DNA of 64,000 nucleotides from Sinorhizobium numidicum (GCF_029892045.1 NZ_CP120368.1:432001-496000), one strand, 5' to 3'; shown: positions 47,001 to 55,467, counted from the stretch's first letter. Numbers and translations: made by a program. The notes: generated by a model not told the origin, from the sequence alone.

Positions 47001-47782
47001 CCTTCGTAAATGCCGCGTCCGGCCGAAGCCTTGCCGATCGCGTGGATGGCGGTCTCGTAGTCCCTGTAATAGCGTTCGGCGTCGACGGCGGTCGTCGCCG
47101 CTTCGCCGAGCATGTCATAGGAATAGCTAAAACCCTTCTGCTCGAGCTCCCGCGAGCGGTGTAGGGCCTCCTTGATCGTCTCGCCTGTGACGAACTGCTC
47201 ACCCATCATTCGCATCGCCATGTCGACGCCGCGGCGGATCACCGGTTCGCCGCAGCGGGCGATCAGCCGCGTCAGCGCGGCGGAAAGGCTGCGGTCGTTG
47301 ACCGTCGACGTCAGCTTGCCGGTGACGACGAGGCCCCAGGTCGCAGCATTGACGAACAGCGACCGGCCGCCGCCGAGATGCGATTTCCAGTCACCATCGG
47401 CAATCTTGTCGCGGATGAGCGCATCGCGTGTTGCCGTATCGGGAATGCGCAGTAGCGCTTCCGCAAGGCACATCAGCGCGACACCCTCCTGGCTCGACAG
47501 CGAATATTCATGCACCAGTCCCTCGACGCCTGAACCGTTGTGCTTGGCCCTAAGCGCTTCGATCAGCTTGCGGGCGGTCTTCGCGGCGGAGTCCCGGGTC
47601 TCCTTCGAAAGCGTGGCAGCTTCGACCAGCGGCGGCAGGCATTCCGTTTCGGGTCGGCGATAGGCGGCCGTGATTGCCTGGCGCAGCGTGCTTTGCGGGC
47701 GGATCGGCGGCGCGAACTCGGCAAACGGCGCAGGCACTGCCTCGGTCGTAAGCTTGGATTTTTGAAGCGGGCTCTGGCTCAT
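44075..47782 (-). CDS. putA: bifunctional proline dehydrogenase / pyrroline-5-carboxylate dehydrogenase
   Basis: 1235 residues. Oxidises proline to glutamate in two steps with channelled intermediate, feeding electrons to the respiratory quinone pool. An N-terminal helical domain precedes the PRODH barrel (about 170-480, with FVLDFIIDLARRSGRRIMVR and GANSSFVNRIAD) and the ALDH domain. In the ALDH domain the catalytic Cys lies in SAGQRCSALRVL and the Glu in AETGGQNAM. A C-terminal ALDH-like tail follows. There is no ribbon-helix-helix DNA-binding domain, so it is not self-repressing; no Lrp-type putR is adjacent. GTGGAGGACAGC precedes the ATG. Confidence 0.96.
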   Translation of the reverse strand: MSQSPLQKSKLTTEAVPAPFAEFAPPIRPQSTLRQAITAAYRRPETECLPPLVEAATLSKETRDSAAKTARKLIEALRAKHNGSGVEGLVHEYSLSSQEGVALMCLAEALLRIPDTATRDALIRDKIADGDWKSHLGGGRSLFVNAATWGLVVTGKLTSTVNDRSLSAALTRLIARCGEPVIRRGVDMAMRMMGEQFVTGETIKEALHRSRELEQKGFSYSYDMLGEAATTAVDAERYYRDYETAIHAIGKASAGRGIYEGPGISIKLSALHPRYSRAQASRVMSELLPRVKALALIAKKYDIGLNIDAEEADRLELSLDILEELCLDADLSGWNGMGFVVQAYGKRCPFVLDFIIDLARRSGRRIMVRLVKGAYWDAEIKRAQLDGLEDFPVFTRKIHTDVCYVACARKLLAATDVIFPQFATHNAQTLATVYHLAGKDFQVGKYEFQCLHGMGEPLYDEVVGPDNLNRPCRIYAPVGTHETLLAYLVRRLLENGANSSFVNRIADPTVSVDELVADPVEIVRAMPVVGAKHDQIALPPKLFGAARTNSAGLDLSNEAALASLTEVLRASAATAWTSVPQLATGMASGETRPVLNPGDHRDIVGSVTETSDADARRATSLAAEAAAAWAAVSPTERAARLDRAADLMQARMPTLLGLIDREAGKSLPNAIAEVREAIDFLRYYAEQARRTLGPAHKPLGPIVCISPWNFPLAIFTGQIAAALVAGNPVLAKPAEETPLIAAEGVRILHEAGVPAGALQLLPGDGRVGAALVAAPDTAGVMFTGSTEVARLIQKQLADRLSPTGRPIPLIAETGGQNAMIVDSSALAEQVVGDVIASAFDSAGQRCSALRVLCLQEDIADRTLTMLKGALHELNIGRTDRLSVDVGPVITAEAKGIIEKHIEAMRGLGRKVEQIGLAADTDQGTFVPPTIIELEKLSDLKREVFGPVLHVIRYRRDDLDRLIDDINATGYGLTFGLHTRLDETIAHVTSRIKAGNLYVNRNIIGAVVGVQPFGGRGLSGTGPKAGGPLYLGRLVTTAPVPPQHSSVHTDPVLLDFAKWLDGKGARAEAEAARDYGSSSALGLELELPGPVGEHNLYALHPRGRVLLVPETEAGLYRQFAAALATGNSVVIDAASGLQPLLKNLPSTVVLRLSWSKDWAADGPFAGALVEGDAERIRAVNKAIADLPGPLLLVQAASSDEIARNPDAYCLNWLVEEVSTSINTAAAGGNASLMAIG

Positions 47783-47969
47783 TGAACGCTGTCCTCCACG
47801 GAACGTTAGCGGGCGCGATCGCGCCTCTGATTTCGTGGGCAGAAAATACGCTTGATCCCGCCGAACATCCATCCGGCAAATCGCCTGCACCGTAGGACGT
47901 TTCGCCATGCAGGCCGGCCAAAACCGATGAACATACGGGCGGGGTGGGAATAGGCCGTATGATCCTAAG

Positions 47970-48299
47970 TCAGGCCGCGACTCCGAAAAGGCGCTCGCGC
48001 GCCATCAGACACTCGTCGTCTCCAGGCATGCAAGTACGGCAGACGATGGGCCGCACGGTGTAGATCTTGCAGGTGACGAAACCGCCGAGCGTACCATCGA
48101 GCGCCGTGCAACGATCATTCTCGCAGCGCATGCCGCCAAGGTCGGCAGCGACATAGTCCGCCGGTATGCGATCAAGCTCCTCCTCCGTCTCCAGTGAGAA
48201 ACGCGGCCAATCGGACGAATACGCGCAACAGGCGCCGCAGCTCTGGCAGTCGAAATTCTGGCTCTCGTAATGCCGGCTCTGGGGAAAGGAATGGGTCAT
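47970..48299 (-). CDS. YkgJ-family zinc/iron-cluster-type protein
   Basis: 109 residues with the UPF0153/YkgJ cysteine pattern: FDCQSCGACCAYSSDWPRF near the N-terminus, then CENDRCTALDG and CKIYTVRPIVCRTC. These cysteines probably coordinate iron-sulfur or zinc. Function unknown. It stands between putA and the phosphodiesterase gene, all on the minus strand, with 55 and about 190 bases of spacing. Confidence 0.88.
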   Translation of the reverse strand: MTHSFPQSRHYESQNFDCQSCGACCAYSSDWPRFSLETEEELDRIPADYVAADLGGMRCENDRCTALDGTLGGFVTCKIYTVRPIVCRTCMPGDDECLMARERLFGVAA

Positions 48300-48354
48300 G
48301 GCGTCAGCCTAGCACGAAGCCGACACCGCCGGAATGCCCAAGGCGTTGGAAGCC

Positions 48355-49161
48355 TCATGCCACCGTCCCGTCGCGCCTGGCGATCTCGTAATCCTCGGTG
48401 TGGACGAGCACGCCGTCACGGGTCACCAGGGCTATACCGTAGGCTGCCGGCTCGTCGACGGAGAGCGAGGCGTCGGGTATGTCGAAGGGCATCGGCTGCT
48501 GGTGGACAGGGCTCTTGAAGATGGAGAAGGGAATGCCGCGGCTGGAGCCGCTGATGGTGCGATGGACGTGGCCGGCGAAGATATGGCGCACATTGCCGTG
48601 CCGCTCCACGAGCGCGTAAAATTCGTCGTCGTTGATGAGGCGGATCATATCGATGCCCGCAAAGCCGGTCGCGTGAGGAGGATGGTGCATGAAAATCAAG
48701 ACCGCCCGATCGCCGGCGCTGTCGAGCTGCTGATCGAGCCAAGCGAGGCGCCGTGCACAAAGATAGCCGGCATGGCTGGTCGGATAGTCATAGGGTGGCG
48801 CAAAGAGCGTGTCGAGCAAGACGGCCCGGCAGTCGGCAAAATCGATCACCCGCTGGACGAAGCCGTTCTCGTCCGTTGCCACGTCGGAAAACACCTGCAG
48901 AAAGACCTCGCGCCGGTCGTGATTGCCGATCATCATCGCGCCCGGCGGCGCAAGCCGCCCAAGGAGCTCCTTCAGCCGCTCGTAGGAGGGGCGGTCGCCG
49001 CCATGCGTGAGGTCGCCGGCGAAGATCACCAGATCCGCATCGGCATGATCGCGGTTGACATGGGCAATCCCGTTGGCAAGCCGCCGATAGGGATCGAGCC
49101 CGATGATCGCCATGCCTTCGGGAACCATGTGCAGGTCGGTGAAGATGATGAACTTCGTCAT
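48355..49161 (-). CDS. spdA: class III cyclic-nucleotide phosphodiesterase-like metallophosphoesterase (SpdA type)
   Basis: 268 residues of the calcineurin-like CpdA family. Metal-site motifs occur in order: TDLHM, GDLTHGG, GNHDRRE, HHPPH and GHVHR. Gene order relative to putA, cyaK, clr and frc matches the S. meliloti locus where SpdA was characterised as a 2',3'-cyclic-nucleotide phosphodiesterase, so the symbol is assigned by synteny. ATG at 49161 gives the family N-terminus MTKFIIFTDLH; an upstream in-frame GTG or ATG cannot be excluded. Confidence 0.82.
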   Translation of the reverse strand: MTKFIIFTDLHMVPEGMAIIGLDPYRRLANGIAHVNRDHADADLVIFAGDLTHGGDRPSYERLKELLGRLAPPGAMMIGNHDRREVFLQVFSDVATDENGFVQRVIDFADCRAVLLDTLFAPPYDYPTSHAGYLCARRLAWLDQQLDSAGDRAVLIFMHHPPHATGFAGIDMIRLINDDEFYALVERHGNVRHIFAGHVHRTISGSSRGIPFSIFKSPVHQQPMPFDIPDASLSVDEPAAYGIALVTRDGVLVHTEDYEIARRDGTVA

Positions 49162-49352
49162 GGTGATCCCGGCGATGTGCACTTCGGCCTTCACGCTCCC
49201 GCGCTTGCCCATTGCGGTCAAGCGGCATCTTTGGGCGAGTGGATAGCAGGTGGCACGAATAGGAGTTTGTAAGACCGCGCCAGGCCTGTGCCGCTCTTGC
49301 AGCTCGGCGGTATTCTGATATATCAGACGAGCACGAATGCCGGAGAGATGTG

Positions 49353-50387
49353 ATGAGATGGAAGCGCACGATCCAATTGCTGGATGTTCATTGCGAGGGC
49401 GAAATCGGCAAGGTGGCGATCGGCGGCGTGCCGAAGATCCCGGGCAATTCAATCGCCGAGCAATTGAATCACATCAACACGGTCGACGACAGTCTTCGCC
49501 GCTTCCTCTGCCTTGAGCCGCGTTCCGGATCGATCGGTTCGGTTAATTTGCTGTTGCCGCCGAAGCGTCCGGAGGCGGATGCCGGTTTCATCATCCTGCA
49601 AGCGGACCAGGCGCATGCTATGTCCGGGTCCAATTCGATTTGCGTGACGACGGCGCTGCTCGAATCCGGCATGATCGAGATGAAGGAGCCGGAAACCGTG
49701 GTAATGCTCGACACGGCGGCCGGCCTCGTGAAAGCGACCGCTACCTGCCGCGACGGGCGCTGCGAACGGGTGAAGCTCACCATGGTGCCGTCCTTCGTGC
49801 AGGAACTGGACGTCGAAGTCGGCACGCCGGAATGGGGCCGTATCAAGCTTGATCTGTGCTTCGGCGGTGTTTTCTATGCGCTTGTCGATGTCCGCCAGAT
49901 CGGCACCACGATCGAGAAGGCGAATGCGCGGCGGATCGTCGAGGCGGGCATGGCGCTCAAGGACATCGTCAATCGCACCATCCCGGTTGCGCATCCGGAA
50001 ATCCCCGAAATCAAGGGCGTCGCCTATGTGATGTTCCGCGATACCGAGGAGGACGGGACCGTCAGGACCTGCACCACCATGTGGCCGGGCCGCGTCGATC
50101 GTTCCCCATGCGGCACGGGCAGTTCGGCCAATCTCGCGACGCTGCATGCTCGCGGTCTCGTCAAGGTCGGCGACAGATTGAAATCCCGCTCCATCATCGG
50201 TTCAGAATTCGAGGTGGGCCTCGAAGGCGTGACGACGGTCGCCGGCCGACCGGCGATTATCCCAACGATTTCGGGTCGCGGATGGACCTTTGGCTTGCAT
50301 CAGGTGGCGCTCGATCCCTTCGATCCGCTCGCCGAAGGTTTCGCGCTGACCGATACCTGGGGGCCGCAGGCGGGCGAGATCCGGTGA
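49353..50387 (+). CDS. proline racemase-family protein, Ser/Cys active-site type
   Basis: 344 residues of the proline racemase superfamily (racemases, 4-hydroxyproline 2-epimerases, trans-3-hydroxyproline dehydratases). The second catalytic cysteine is present (SPCGTGSSAN, Cys 253), but the first, normally in MCGH, is Ser 91 in AMSGSNSICV. Loss of the first thiol is a trait of dehydratase-type members, so trans-3-hydroxy-L-proline dehydratase is more likely than racemisation; this is inference. It is divergent from spdA and about 1.6 kb from putA, fitting proline/hydroxyproline use. GGAGAGATGTG precedes the ATG. Confidence 0.82.
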   Translation: MRWKRTIQLLDVHCEGEIGKVAIGGVPKIPGNSIAEQLNHINTVDDSLRRFLCLEPRSGSIGSVNLLLPPKRPEADAGFIILQADQAHAMSGSNSICVTTALLESGMIEMKEPETVVMLDTAAGLVKATATCRDGRCERVKLTMVPSFVQELDVEVGTPEWGRIKLDLCFGGVFYALVDVRQIGTTIEKANARRIVEAGMALKDIVNRTIPVAHPEIPEIKGVAYVMFRDTEEDGTVRTCTTMWPGRVDRSPCGTGSSANLATLHARGLVKVGDRLKSRSIIGSEFEVGLEGVTTVAGRPAIIPTISGRGWTFGLHQVALDPFDPLAEGFALTDTWGPQAGEIR

Positions 50388-50435
50388 TGTCGGATCGCGC
50401 CATCGATCTCGCCCCATCATGTGGCGGTGCCGTCA

Positions 50436-51293
50436 TCACTGGAGCCGATCCGTCTTTGACAGCACGGCGTCAGAGACGCTGCCGGTGATGATCGGGTCGA
50501 GTTTTTGCCGGCCGAGCGGATCGTTTCGATCGGCTGCCTGCCCGAACAGATCCTGGGCGGCGGCGGGATTGCGGCTCACGCCTTCGCCGCTTTCGAGCAT
50601 CAGGCCCAGATTGACCATGGCATCGACGTTGCCGCGCTCGGCTGCGAGCCGATAGAATTTTGCGGCCCGTGCGTTATCCTCGGCGACGAGCCTGCCTTCG
50701 TCCAGCATGACAGCAAGATTGAAGGCGGCGACATCGTCGCCGGCGAGTGTCGCGCGTTCGAACCAGCGGATTGCGAGCGCGCCGTCGACAGCAGTGCCGA
50801 CACCGTCACGATAAGCGACGCCGAGATTGTAAGCGGCGAGAATGTTTCCCATGGCCGCCGCACGCTGGTAGAGCCCGAACGCCGTTTCCCCCTCACCATC
50901 GGCGGCGAGAAGGGCGCCATAGTTCACCATTGCCAGCGCATGGCCGTTTCGCGCGGCTTCGCCCAGGATACGCCACGACGGTATTTTCTGACCAGCCCGG
51001 TCGAGGACGCGCGCGAGCTGAAACTGCGTCCGCGCGCCGCCATCCTGGTTGTAGGCCTCCCGGCAGGCGGAGAGAGCGACACCGATGCGGATGTCTTCCG
51101 TGGCGACGGCCGGGAACGACCTGTTTCGCTCCAGGTCGAATTCGCTGCCGGCTTGCCGGTCGCATTGCTCCGCCGCGGTGAGGTCGGTGGCGCCCGCCGG
51201 CGACGGCGTGGCCGCAGCAAGGGAAATGAACGTGATCGCTGCAAGCAGAAGGCCTTTGCCGGTGTGAACGCCGCGCTCGATCCGGTTTTCCAT
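50436..51293 (-). CDS. exported Sel1/TPR-repeat protein
   Basis: 285 residues. An N-terminal signal sequence (GKGLLLAAITFISLAAATP, cleavage near AGA) is followed by Sel1-like repeats from about residue 120: AMVNYGALLAADGEGETAFG, AAYNLGVAYRDGVGTAVDGA, AAFNLAVMLDEGRLVAEDNA and AMVNLGLMLESGEGVSRNPA. A periplasmic protein-protein scaffold is likely. ATG at 51293 is followed by MENRIERG; the upstream frame is not signal-like. Its start is 52 bases from a Clr-type operator shared with the divergent FecR gene. Confidence 0.82.
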   Translation of the reverse strand: MENRIERGVHTGKGLLLAAITFISLAAATPSPAGATDLTAAEQCDRQAGSEFDLERNRSFPAVATEDIRIGVALSACREAYNQDGGARTQFQLARVLDRAGQKIPSWRILGEAARNGHALAMVNYGALLAADGEGETAFGLYQRAAAMGNILAAYNLGVAYRDGVGTAVDGALAIRWFERATLAGDDVAAFNLAVMLDEGRLVAEDNARAAKFYRLAAERGNVDAMVNLGLMLESGEGVSRNPAAAQDLFGQAADRNDPLGRQKLDPIITGSVSDAVLSKTDRLQ

Positions 51294-51344
51294 GATGTTG
51301 TCCCTCGTACTGGCGGAATCATACCGCCACGCCGCCGCGGCACC

Positions 51345-51360
51345 TGTTCCTGGGGAAACA
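51345..51360. promoter_or_regulatory. Clr (cAMP-regulator) binding site
   Basis: TGTTCCTGGGGAAACA is a 16-bp dyad matching at every fixed position the Clr-box consensus HGTYHCNNNNGRWACA that I recall for S. meliloti. It lies between the divergent Sel1 and FecR genes, 137 bases before the FecR start, with the clr gene itself 2.7 kb away. Confidence 0.8.
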
Positions 51361-51496
51361 GCGAAAAACGTGGTTGACCATCCAGGTTGGGCCCGGCGGT
51401 AGTCGCTCGGGAAAAGCGCAATACATCTTGCATCGCCCATGCCTGCGCTTATCCTGCCAGAGGCTCGAACAGGGAGCGTTGCCATGGCGCAGCGAC

Positions 51497-52123
51497 ATGT
51501 CGATGCGGCAGATATATGTGAAAAGACGGATTTTTGTCGGCGGCCTTATGCTTGCGGCTGTCGGCGCTGGAGTGGTGAGCGCGGCGACGAGCCCGGTCGT
51601 CGGCAAGGCTGAGAAGGTGCGCGGAAACGTCCGCCGACGGCAAGGAGAGCAAGATGAGCGGCTTTCCATGGGTGCTGCCGTGCTCGATAAGGACTATGTC
51701 TCGACGAGCATCAACAGTTTTGCCGACCTCGCGCTTAGCGAAACGCGCATTCTGCTCGGTCCGCAAACGGAATTGCTGATCGACAGCTTCATTGCCGGCC
51801 AGGGCGGCACGCTCGAGCTCGGCCTCGGCCGAATGGTGTTCGACCGGCCCGAGGGATTGCCGAAGATCGACGTTGCGGTTCGCACGGTCTTTGGGATGAT
51901 CGGCGTCCGCGGCACGACGTTTTTCTGCGGCCCGAGCCGCGCCGCGGCTTTTGCCGTCTTCGTGGAGCACGGCGCCGTGTCTGTCGAAGGTGGTGGTGTG
52001 ACGCGGACGGTCACCGCTGGCCAGGGCGTCGATTTCAGCCGGCCCGGCGCCCCGCCAAGTGAGCCGACGAACTGGGGCCAGGCGCGGATCAGGGAAGCCT
52101 ATGCGAGTGTCGGGCTAAGGTAG
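51497..52123 (+). CDS. exported FecR-domain protein, probable Clr target
   Basis: 208 residues. Signal sequence (RRIFVGGLMLAAVGAGVVSA) followed by a FecR domain: GKAEKVRGNVRRRQG, LDKDYVSTSINSFADLALSE, and the hallmark TVFGMIGVRGTTFFCGP. Probably periplasmic. Such FecR proteins are often neighbours of CHASE2 cyclases; here cyaK is convergent 56 bases downstream. Position and the upstream Clr box fit the known cAMP/Clr-dependent gene of this S. meliloti locus, but exact orthology is inference. Start is ATG 51497 or 51503. Confidence 0.82.
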   Translation: MSMRQIYVKRRIFVGGLMLAAVGAGVVSAATSPVVGKAEKVRGNVRRRQGEQDERLSMGAAVLDKDYVSTSINSFADLALSETRILLGPQTELLIDSFIAGQGGTLELGLGRMVFDRPEGLPKIDVAVRTVFGMIGVRGTTFFCGPSRAAAFAVFVEHGAVSVEGGGVTRTVTAGQGVDFSRPGAPPSEPTNWGQARIREAYASVGLR

Positions 52124-52179
52124 CGTTTTGCTGGATTTCCCCCACCCGGCGTCTCAGCTTCTGCAATCATTCACATGTT

Positions 52180-54051
52180 CTACGCGCCGCCGCCGTCGCC
52201 AGCGACAGTGAAGAGCTCGATCGATCCGAAGCCGCGGATCTCGTGCAGGCCGAGGCTGCGCAGCCCCGCTTTGCATTGGGCGGCCGCTGCCGGGCCGATG
52301 CAGATCGCGGTTCCGAGAAACTTGTTGGCTTCCTGAAGCCGAGCGGCGAGGTTCACCGCGTCGCCATGCGCGGTGTAGTCGAGTTTTCCGCCGGCGCCGA
52401 CTTCGCCCAACACCGCCGGCCCGGTTTCGATGCCGATCCGGGTCCGGCCGAAGCCGTTCTTGGCAAATTGCGGCCGCATGCGCATCTCTTCCGTCAAGGC
52501 GTGGATTGCCACCGCGCATTCGATCGCCTTGTCGACGTGATCGGCGAGGTCCTCCGGGGCATTGAAGAGCGCATGGACGGCGTCGCCAACCACCTTGTCG
52601 ACCATGCCGCCATGGCGGGAGACGAGCGCATTCACCTCGGCAAAATAGATGTCGAGCAGCGCCACGAGCTCACGCGGCCCGAGTTTCTGCGCCAGCGTCG
52701 AAAAGCTCTCTATATCGGTGAAGAGTGCCGTCACCGGGCGCTCCTCGCCGCCGATACGGCCTCGATCCGGTTCGTCTATGTAGCGCGCCACCACGGACTG
52801 CGGCAGATATTGCGAGAACTTCTGCCGGGCGATCGCCTCGGCGCGGCGGGCATGGGCGAGCTGGAGCGCGCTCGTTACGATGAGGACCGCCGTCAGGACC
52901 GTCGAGACGCTGACGGCATCGACGAGCCAGCCCGTTGCGGCATAGATAGCGCCGGCACCCGCCGTCACCAGGAGGATGGCGACAAAGCCAAGCGCCAGGG
53001 TTGTCACCGGGCGGAGCTTCGTTGCGCCGTAGGCGGCAAGCATTCCGGCACCGAGGCTCAGGAGCGCTTCGAGCAGAGGCAGCCCCCGATCGCGGTATGG
53101 AACGAAGCCGGTCATGACCGCATTGGCGATGTCGGCATGAATCTGCACCGAGGCTTCGAGCGGCATGGACGCGGTTGGCCTCAGGCCACCAAGGCTTGGC
53201 ATGCTGCTGCCGATAAAGACGAGCTTGCCCGCAAACCGGTTCCCGTCAATCCGGTCGGCCATGACATCGGCTGCCGAAAACGTACGCGCGGCAATTGCCT
53301 CTGCCGAGCTGGCGACGAAACGGAGATTGCCGCTTTCGTCGAGCGGGATGATGGCGTGGTCGAGCCTGAGCCAGGCCGGTGCGCCGCCGAGCACAGGCGT
53401 GCTGCTATCGGCTGTGAGCCGCGCCGCTTCGATGGCGAGTGCCGGATAGGCATCGTTGCCGAGGATTGCAAAGGCCTGTACGCGCCTGACGCGCGCATCC
53501 CCGTCGCCGACGAGGAAGGCGGCCGCTGCCGCCTTCGATCGATCCATAAAGGCGGGACAGGCGGTTTCCGCACCCTCGATGAACCAGGTCTCGGGAACGG
53601 CAAGCTGCCGGCGCAGGGCGAGCGGAGGAACCGGGCGCGGATGTTCCAGCGCCCGCTCGGCAGCCAGAAAACCGAGAACGACCGGCGCATCGTCAATCGC
53701 CGAGGCGAGAGCCATGTTGGCGGCAGAGGCCGGATCGCAATCGGAACTGAAGACGAAATCGACGGCAATCACCTTTGCGCCGGCCGCGGCAACCCGCGAT
53801 ATCAGATCGGCCGTCGCGGCTCTGTCCCAGTTCCCGGCGGCTTCATGAGCCTTGCGATCGACGTCGACGACGACGACGTCTGGCGACCGGGGCGAGGGCA
53901 CCCACTGGGTGAGATTGTCAAAAAAGAGTTCGCGTTGCGTCCGAAAGACCGTTTCGGCATAGAGATAGAGCAGCAGCGCCGCCGCGAGGCTTGCGATGAT
54001 CCCGCCGGCAACCGGGGTAATGCGAAAATGCGGCCTCGGCTTCAGGCTCAA
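52180..54051 (-). CDS. cyaK: CHASE2-domain receptor adenylate cyclase
   Basis: About 623 residues. TM1 (about 15-35), an extracellular CHASE2 sensor (about 40-300, with DVVVVDVDRKAHEAAGNW and KVIAVDFVF), three transmembrane helices (about 320-405), then a class III cyclase. Catalytic residues are intact: metal Asp in LFTDIESFS and KVVGDAVHALF, adenine-selecting Lys in DKVVGD, and DYTAHGDAVNLAARL with Asn/Arg. Makes 3',5'-cAMP. TTG at 54051, with GGAGGA upstream, is preferred over an ATG inside clr; it begins 5 bases after the clr stop, so the two are one operon. Symbol by synteny with S. meliloti. Confidence 0.85.
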   Translation of the reverse strand: MSLKPRPHFRITPVAGGIIASLAAALLLYLYAETVFRTQRELFFDNLTQWVPSPRSPDVVVVDVDRKAHEAAGNWDRAATADLISRVAAAGAKVIAVDFVFSSDCDPASAANMALASAIDDAPVVLGFLAAERALEHPRPVPPLALRRQLAVPETWFIEGAETACPAFMDRSKAAAAAFLVGDGDARVRRVQAFAILGNDAYPALAIEAARLTADSSTPVLGGAPAWLRLDHAIIPLDESGNLRFVASSAEAIAARTFSAADVMADRIDGNRFAGKLVFIGSSMPSLGGLRPTASMPLEASVQIHADIANAVMTGFVPYRDRGLPLLEALLSLGAGMLAAYGATKLRPVTTLALGFVAILLVTAGAGAIYAATGWLVDAVSVSTVLTAVLIVTSALQLAHARRAEAIARQKFSQYLPQSVVARYIDEPDRGRIGGEERPVTALFTDIESFSTLAQKLGPRELVALLDIYFAEVNALVSRHGGMVDKVVGDAVHALFNAPEDLADHVDKAIECAVAIHALTEEMRMRPQFAKNGFGRTRIGIETGPAVLGEVGAGGKLDYTAHGDAVNLAARLQEANKFLGTAICIGPAAAAQCKAGLRSLGLHEIRGFGSIELFTVAGDGGGA

Positions 54052-54056
54052 TCGGC

Positions 54057-54761
54057 CTAGTCCTCCTCCGGATCGGCTATGCTCAAGAGCCGCCCGACAT
54101 TGCAGCAAACGATGCCGTCCGTGCGCTTGAGAGCACCGCTTTCCTCCAGGGACAGGATGGCTCGGTTCACTTTCGGTCGGCTTGCGCCGAGAATGGCGGC
54201 GATGTCGGTCTGGCTTAAAGTGAGCCGGAGATTGGCGCTCGCCGGCAGTTCATTGCCGTGGATCTGTCTCAGTGTCGCCAGGAAGAAGCGCGCCACGCGG
54301 GCGTTGAGGTCGTAGAGGGCGATAGTTTCCAGCCGCTCCGTCGTATCGCGCAGCTGCGCGCAGAGGAAGCGAATGACCGCCTCGGCAATTTTCGGTTTCT
54401 GCGTGATGAGATCGAGAAAGGCCTTCTTGCCGATCACGTAGCCCTCGGAGGCGGTGATTGCGGTCGCATCGGCCGATCGCGGCTGGCTATCGAGCACCGC
54501 CATTTCACCGAACAGCGACCCGGCCTCGTGCTGCCGCAACATTAGTTCGCGGCCTTGCGGCGTGAATAGCGAAAGCTTGATACGTCCGGAAATCACAACA
54601 ACCATGTAGTTGCCTTCGTCGCCGCGCTGGAAGATGACCGTGCCCGCGGGCCATTTCCGATAGGTGGCGATGCCGGCGAGCTCGCACAGCGTTTCCTTGT
54701 CGAACTCTTCAAAAATAGGGAAGGACCGCCAGAAGGCGGGACTCCTGTTGACTTCGGTCAT
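54057..54761 (-). CDS. clr: Crp-like cAMP-dependent regulator
   Basis: 234 residues of the Crp/Fnr family. The cNMP-binding barrel contains the phosphate-binding cassette FGEMAVLDSQPRSADATA with the Glu and Arg-Ser pair that contact cAMP. The C-terminal helix-turn-helix is LTLSQTDIAAILGASRPKVN. FNR-type cysteines are absent. Its position next to cyaK matches S. meliloti Clr, which needs cyclic nucleotide for DNA binding. A matching 16-bp operator lies at 51345-51360. Confidence 0.88.
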   Translation of the reverse strand: MTEVNRSPAFWRSFPIFEEFDKETLCELAGIATYRKWPAGTVIFQRGDEGNYMVVVISGRIKLSLFTPQGRELMLRQHEAGSLFGEMAVLDSQPRSADATAITASEGYVIGKKAFLDLITQKPKIAEAVIRFLCAQLRDTTERLETIALYDLNARVARFFLATLRQIHGNELPASANLRLTLSQTDIAAILGASRPKVNRAILSLEESGALKRTDGIVCCNVGRLLSIADPEED

Positions 54762-54994
54762 GAGATTTCCCCGTGCGTGCCCTCGACGCCCGGGAATTCT
54801 TTACGCAGTCGGCGCTTCTTGCAACAGAAAAGCGCTTGAGCAACCTCGCGAGCAGACCGTTAGAGGCAGAATGTTGACGACAAATCGCATTCGTCTCCGT
54901 ATTGTGAACGATCTGTTTCCGCAGCGGCGGCTAGATCATTCTGTGGAAGCTGGTATCCCTGTCGCCAAATATGTTTCCAACAGGAGCCTCGCGC

Positions 54995-55435
54995 ATGTCC
55001 CAGAATGTCATCGTCCTTATCGGACGCATTCTTCTCTCGATCATCTTCATCATGTCCGGCTTCGGAAAGCTCGCCGATCCGGCGGCGACCGCCGGCATGA
55101 TCACCAATGCCGGATGGCCGGCGGCAACCGCACTCGCCTATCTGGCCGGTCTCTTCGAACTGATCGCGGGCATTGCCGTGCTGGTCGGCTTTCAGACGCG
55201 CATCGCATCCTATCTCCTTGCCGCATTCTGCCTGGTAACGGCTTTCGTCTTCCACAGCGGCGCAATCAACATCCCGGACTTCCCGCCGGCCGCCAACGGC
55301 CTGCTGACGGTCTTCAACCAAATCATGATGATGAAGAACATCACGATCGCTGGCGCCTTCGTCGTGCTGGCGGGCTTCGGCCCCGGCACGCTGTCCGTAG
55401 ATGCCCGCCTTGGAAATTCCCTCGTTACCGCCTAA
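54995..55435 (+). CDS. DoxX-family membrane protein
   Basis: 146 residues, four transmembrane helices. The DoxX motif set is clear: IGRILLSIIFIMSGFGKLAD in helix 1, FELIAGIAVLVGFQTRIASY, and the C-terminal NIPDFPPAANGLLTVFNQIM with MMMKNITIAGAFVVLA. DoxX proteins are associated with redox stress responses and quinone or thiosulfate metabolism. CAGGAGCC precedes ATG 54995. It is divergent from clr across about 230 bases, in which no gene was seen. Confidence 0.9.
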   Translation: MSQNVIVLIGRILLSIIFIMSGFGKLADPAATAGMITNAGWPAATALAYLAGLFELIAGIAVLVGFQTRIASYLLAAFCLVTAFVFHSGAINIPDFPPAANGLLTVFNQIMMMKNITIAGAFVVLAGFGPGTLSVDARLGNSLVTA

Positions 55436-55467
55436 CGCGTGACGCAAAATCTCTGGCCAACAGAAGG

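Noticed and set aside
47783..47969. possible putR next to putA
   Set aside because: No Lrp/AsnC-type coding sequence is present in the short upstream interval; the nearest upstream gene is YkgJ-like.
52243..54060. 605-codon open frame on the + strand opposite cyaK
   Set aside because: Antisense shadow of cyaK, whose CHASE2 and cyclase motifs are unambiguous.
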